Below, in pieces: positions 62,275 to 64,000 of a stretch of DNA of 64,000 nt (position 1 is the stretch's first letter; each line of letters begins with the position of its first letter). The position numbers and the translations under genes were made by a program. The notes beneath the pieces are model-generated. The model was not told where the DNA came from. It made no database searches and saw nothing but the letters and a program-made list of their open reading frames with translations. Source of the DNA: JAFAXD01 sp963816775. Lineage in GTDB: Bacteria > Pseudomonadota > Alphaproteobacteria > Rhizobiales > Xanthobacteraceae. The DNA lies in the NCBI GenBank assembly GCA_963816775.1, contig CAWFLX010000021.1, forward strand, positions 62,001-126,000, given 5' to 3'.

Positions 62275-62745
62275 ATGACCGAGCGTCGTGATTTTCTGCC
62301 CGAAACGGAAACCAAGGTCCCGATCATTCAGCCGCCCGGGGGCGGCAAGGTCGTCGGCGTTCTGCGCGATCAAAGCACCTTCAAGGTGCTGAGCGAGCAG
62401 ACCAACGGCGCCTACGCCATCCTCGAGCAGAAAATCCCCGCTGGCCATGGGCCGCCTCTGCATGTTCATCGCCACGAGACGGAGATTTTCTACATCCTCG
62501 ACGGACAGTTCGAGGTGTCGATCGGCGACCAGAAGGTGCCTGCGCCCCCCGGAGCGATCGTGGTCGGCCCGCGTGATATCCCACACACCTTTCGCAATGT
62601 CGGCTCGAGCGACGGGAGATTGCTCCTGACCGTTATTCCGGGCCACTTTGCCAACTACTTCATCGAGGTGGATGGCATGCGCGATGAAGACCATGCCGCC
62701 ATTCGGGCCCTCGCCGCCAAGTACGACGTGGAGATCCTGGAATGA
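62275..62745 (+). CDS. Cupin-domain protein
   Basis: 156 residues with a single cupin barrel. Motif 1 is PPLHVHRHETEIFYILDGQF (metal ligands H, H, E), motif 2 is GPRDIPHTFRNVG (H). Probably binds a metal; the reaction is unknown (dioxygenase, isomerase or sensor). ATG at 62275 chosen over one 15 codons upstream because it has GAGGTGAGGCG before it. Followed by the MBL-fold gene 49 bp downstream on the same strand. Confidence 0.88.
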   Translation: MTERRDFLPETETKVPIIQPPGGGKVVGVLRDQSTFKVLSEQTNGAYAILEQKIPAGHGPPLHVHRHETEIFYILDGQFEVSIGDQKVPAPPGAIVVGPRDIPHTFRNVGSSDGRLLLTVIPGHFANYFIEVDGMRDEDHAAIRALAAKYDVEILE

Positions 62746-62794
62746 CGTGCCTGCGTTGGTTTCTGGCGATCCTGGCTGCTCGCGGATTAAGTGA

Positions 62795-63802
62795 ATGACT
62801 GAAATCAGCAACGCTCTCGTCCCGATCGATTCCCTCAGTGTCGATGTGCTGACCGACGATGTCAGCGATAACTATGTCAGCAAGACGCTGTTCGCGGTCT
62901 CGGAATTCGCCAACGTAGTGCGCGCCGGCGCGAAGATGATTTCGGGCGAGACGCTTCTGTGCGCCAATCTCGGATATGGCCTGAGATTGGTGTCGAACGC
63001 CGGTGGCGTACGGCACACAATGCTGTTCGACACCGGAACCGAAGGCAGCATCTTCATCCGCAACTGCGCCAATCTCAGCATTCCCCTCGCCGAGGTGGAA
63101 TCGATCGCGGTCACCCACGGTCATTGGGACCACATGGGAGCGCTGACAGACGCCGTCGATGCAATCATGCGGGAGGGCGGGCGCGTGACCGTCCACGTCA
63201 ACCCCGGCATGTTCAACGAACGCGGCGTACGCTTGCAAAATGGCTCGATCATCCAGGTCGCCAACGTTCCGTCGCCGGCCGAACTGGAACAGCATGGCGC
63301 GAGCGTCGTGAACAATCCCGATGAACGGCTGCTGCTTGACGGACACTTCTATTACAGCGGCGAGATTCCCCGCATCTCGTCCTTCGAGCGAGGGCGCACC
63401 GATCACTTGTGCCGTACCGGCCCGAATGCTCCCTGGCAGGCGGACCCGTTCCTGATGGACGAGCGCATGCTCGTGGTCCATGTCCGCCATTTGGGATTGA
63501 TCGTCTTCAGCGCCTGTTCGCACGCCGGCATCGTCAATGTATGCACGCAGGTGACGAAGCTGTTTCCGGACTTGCCGATCTACTGCGTGATGGGGGGACT
63601 GCATCTCGGCGGCGTGATGGAAGCCATCATTCCGGAAACCGTCGAAGGGCTGCGCCCGTTCGGGATCAAATACATCATTGCCGGGCACTGCACGGGCTGG
63701 CGCGCCTTGCATGCATTGGCCAACGCCTTTGGCGATGCCGTCAGCCAGTCGGCGGTCGGCACGTCCTATACGTTTGATGGAGCGCACCAACTTGGTTTGT
63801 AG
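62795..63802 (+). CDS. Metallo-beta-lactamase-fold hydrolase
   Basis: 335 residues. Zinc motif THGHWDHMGAL (about 109) with HxHxDH, later SACSHAGIVNV (about 242), GGLHLGG and AGHCTGW (about 303) supplying further His ligands. This layout matches the branch annotated as 7,8-dihydropterin-6-methyl-ribofuranosyl-aminobenzene phosphate synthase-like hydrolases. Substrate unknown. Ends 21 bp before the CobW-type gene on the same strand. Confidence 0.9.
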   Translation: MTEISNALVPIDSLSVDVLTDDVSDNYVSKTLFAVSEFANVVRAGAKMISGETLLCANLGYGLRLVSNAGGVRHTMLFDTGTEGSIFIRNCANLSIPLAEVESIAVTHGHWDHMGALTDAVDAIMREGGRVTVHVNPGMFNERGVRLQNGSIIQVANVPSPAELEQHGASVVNNPDERLLLDGHFYYSGEIPRISSFERGRTDHLCRTGPNAPWQADPFLMDERMLVVHVRHLGLIVFSACSHAGIVNVCTQVTKLFPDLPIYCVMGGLHLGGVMEAIIPETVEGLRPFGIKYIIAGHCTGWRALHALANAFGDAVSQSAVGTSYTFDGAHQLGL

Positions 63803-63823
63803 GGCGCGTCGCAAGGGATCGTC

Positions 63824-64000
63824 ATGGTAGCGCGACCACCAGCAGTGCTCCCCGAGCGCAGCGAGCGCCTGCCGGTCACGGTCATCACCGGCTTTCTCGG
63901 AAGCGGGAAGACAACGCTGCTAAATCACATTCTGGCCAACCACCAGGGCCTCAAGATCGGTGTCATCGTCAACGAGATCGGCGAAATCGGAATCGACAGC
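63824..64000 (+). CDS. CobW/G3E-family GTPase, N-terminal fragment
   Basis: Only 59 codons are inside the window; the gene runs off the 3' edge. Walker A is GFLGSGKTTLLNHIL (residues 23-37) and the G3E element is VNEIGEIGIDS. Members insert or transfer metals such as zinc, cobalt or nickel. An AAGGGATC sequence precedes the ATG. Likely co-transcribed with the MBL-fold gene, perhaps loading its zinc. Confidence 0.88.
   Translation, partial: MVARPPAVLPERSERLPVTVITGFLGSGKTTLLNHILANHQGLKIGVIVNEIGEIGIDS

Overview
This is a high-GC chromosomal window from an alphaproteobacterium, most likely of the order Hyphomicrobiales (Bradyrhizobium / Xanthobacteraceae side). The evidence is the atpHAGDC operon beside priA, the proA-nadD-rsfS-rlmH-envC-ctpA-rppH order, an IalB-type exported protein, and the abundance of XDH-type molybdenum hydroxylases, CoA-transferases and ABC/TRAP binding proteins. 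The genus is inferred from gene order and protein style only. No tRNA, rRNA, CRISPR array, insertion sequence or prophage was seen.

Region 1 (1-18.3 kb) is housekeeping: the 3' part of priA, a DMT exporter, the F1 ATP synthase operon, and a long minus-strand block (proA, nadD, rsfS, rlmH, envC, two ctpA copies, rppH). The ctpA locus carries a clean tandem duplication with a 1776 bp period and no indels between the two ctpA genes. The 3' two thirds of the copies are almost identical while the 5' thirds have diverged, and a decaying 3' end of envC lies between them. rlmN follows, coupled to a small membrane protein and a CWC zinc protein.

Region 2 (18.4-31 kb) is a mixed accessory and metabolic stretch: IalB, two quinone-reductase-like enzymes, a membrane-anchored TAXI protein, 4-hydroxybenzoate hydroxylase, HMG-CoA-lyase-like and enoyl-CoA-hydratase genes, a probably inactive DegP-like protein, a tartrate/malate dehydrogenase-like enzyme and a DUF2778 L,D-transpeptidase. 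Two related palindromic repeats lie at 24.17-24.34 kb; their terminal sequence also forms the last codons of the neighbouring lyase gene.

Region 3 (31-41 kb) looks catabolic: a dehydrogenase, a two-subunit Tat-exported molybdenum hydroxylase, both subunits of a family I CoA-transferase, a Gfo/Idh oxidoreductase, an ABC substrate-binding protein, a cytochrome P450 and an alpha/beta hydrolase. The substrate cannot be read from sequence.

Region 4 (41.5-61.2 kb) is the most interesting. A second exported molybdenum hydroxylase runs straight into a sulfide-dehydrogenase-type flavoprotein and soxXYZA, with no soxB or soxCD in the window and an unusual SoxY tail. Facing it is a long minus-strand block headed by a Tat-exported beta-propeller copper protein that resembles thiocyanate dehydrogenase / the NosZ propeller. 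It is followed by a LolD/FtsX-type ABC pair, a membrane-anchored unknown protein and a TauE/SafE exporter. My reading is a candidate system that releases sulfur from thiocyanate (or a similar compound) in the periplasm and passes it to a partial Sox pathway. The same strand then carries an AfuABC-like importer with MmgE/PrpD, SDR, enoyl-CoA hydratase and a frameshifted CoA-transferase.

Region 5 (61.4-64 kb) has a membrane DnaJ-domain protein, a cupin, a metallo-beta-lactamase-fold protein and the start of a CobW/G3E metal-chaperone GTPase cut by the window edge.
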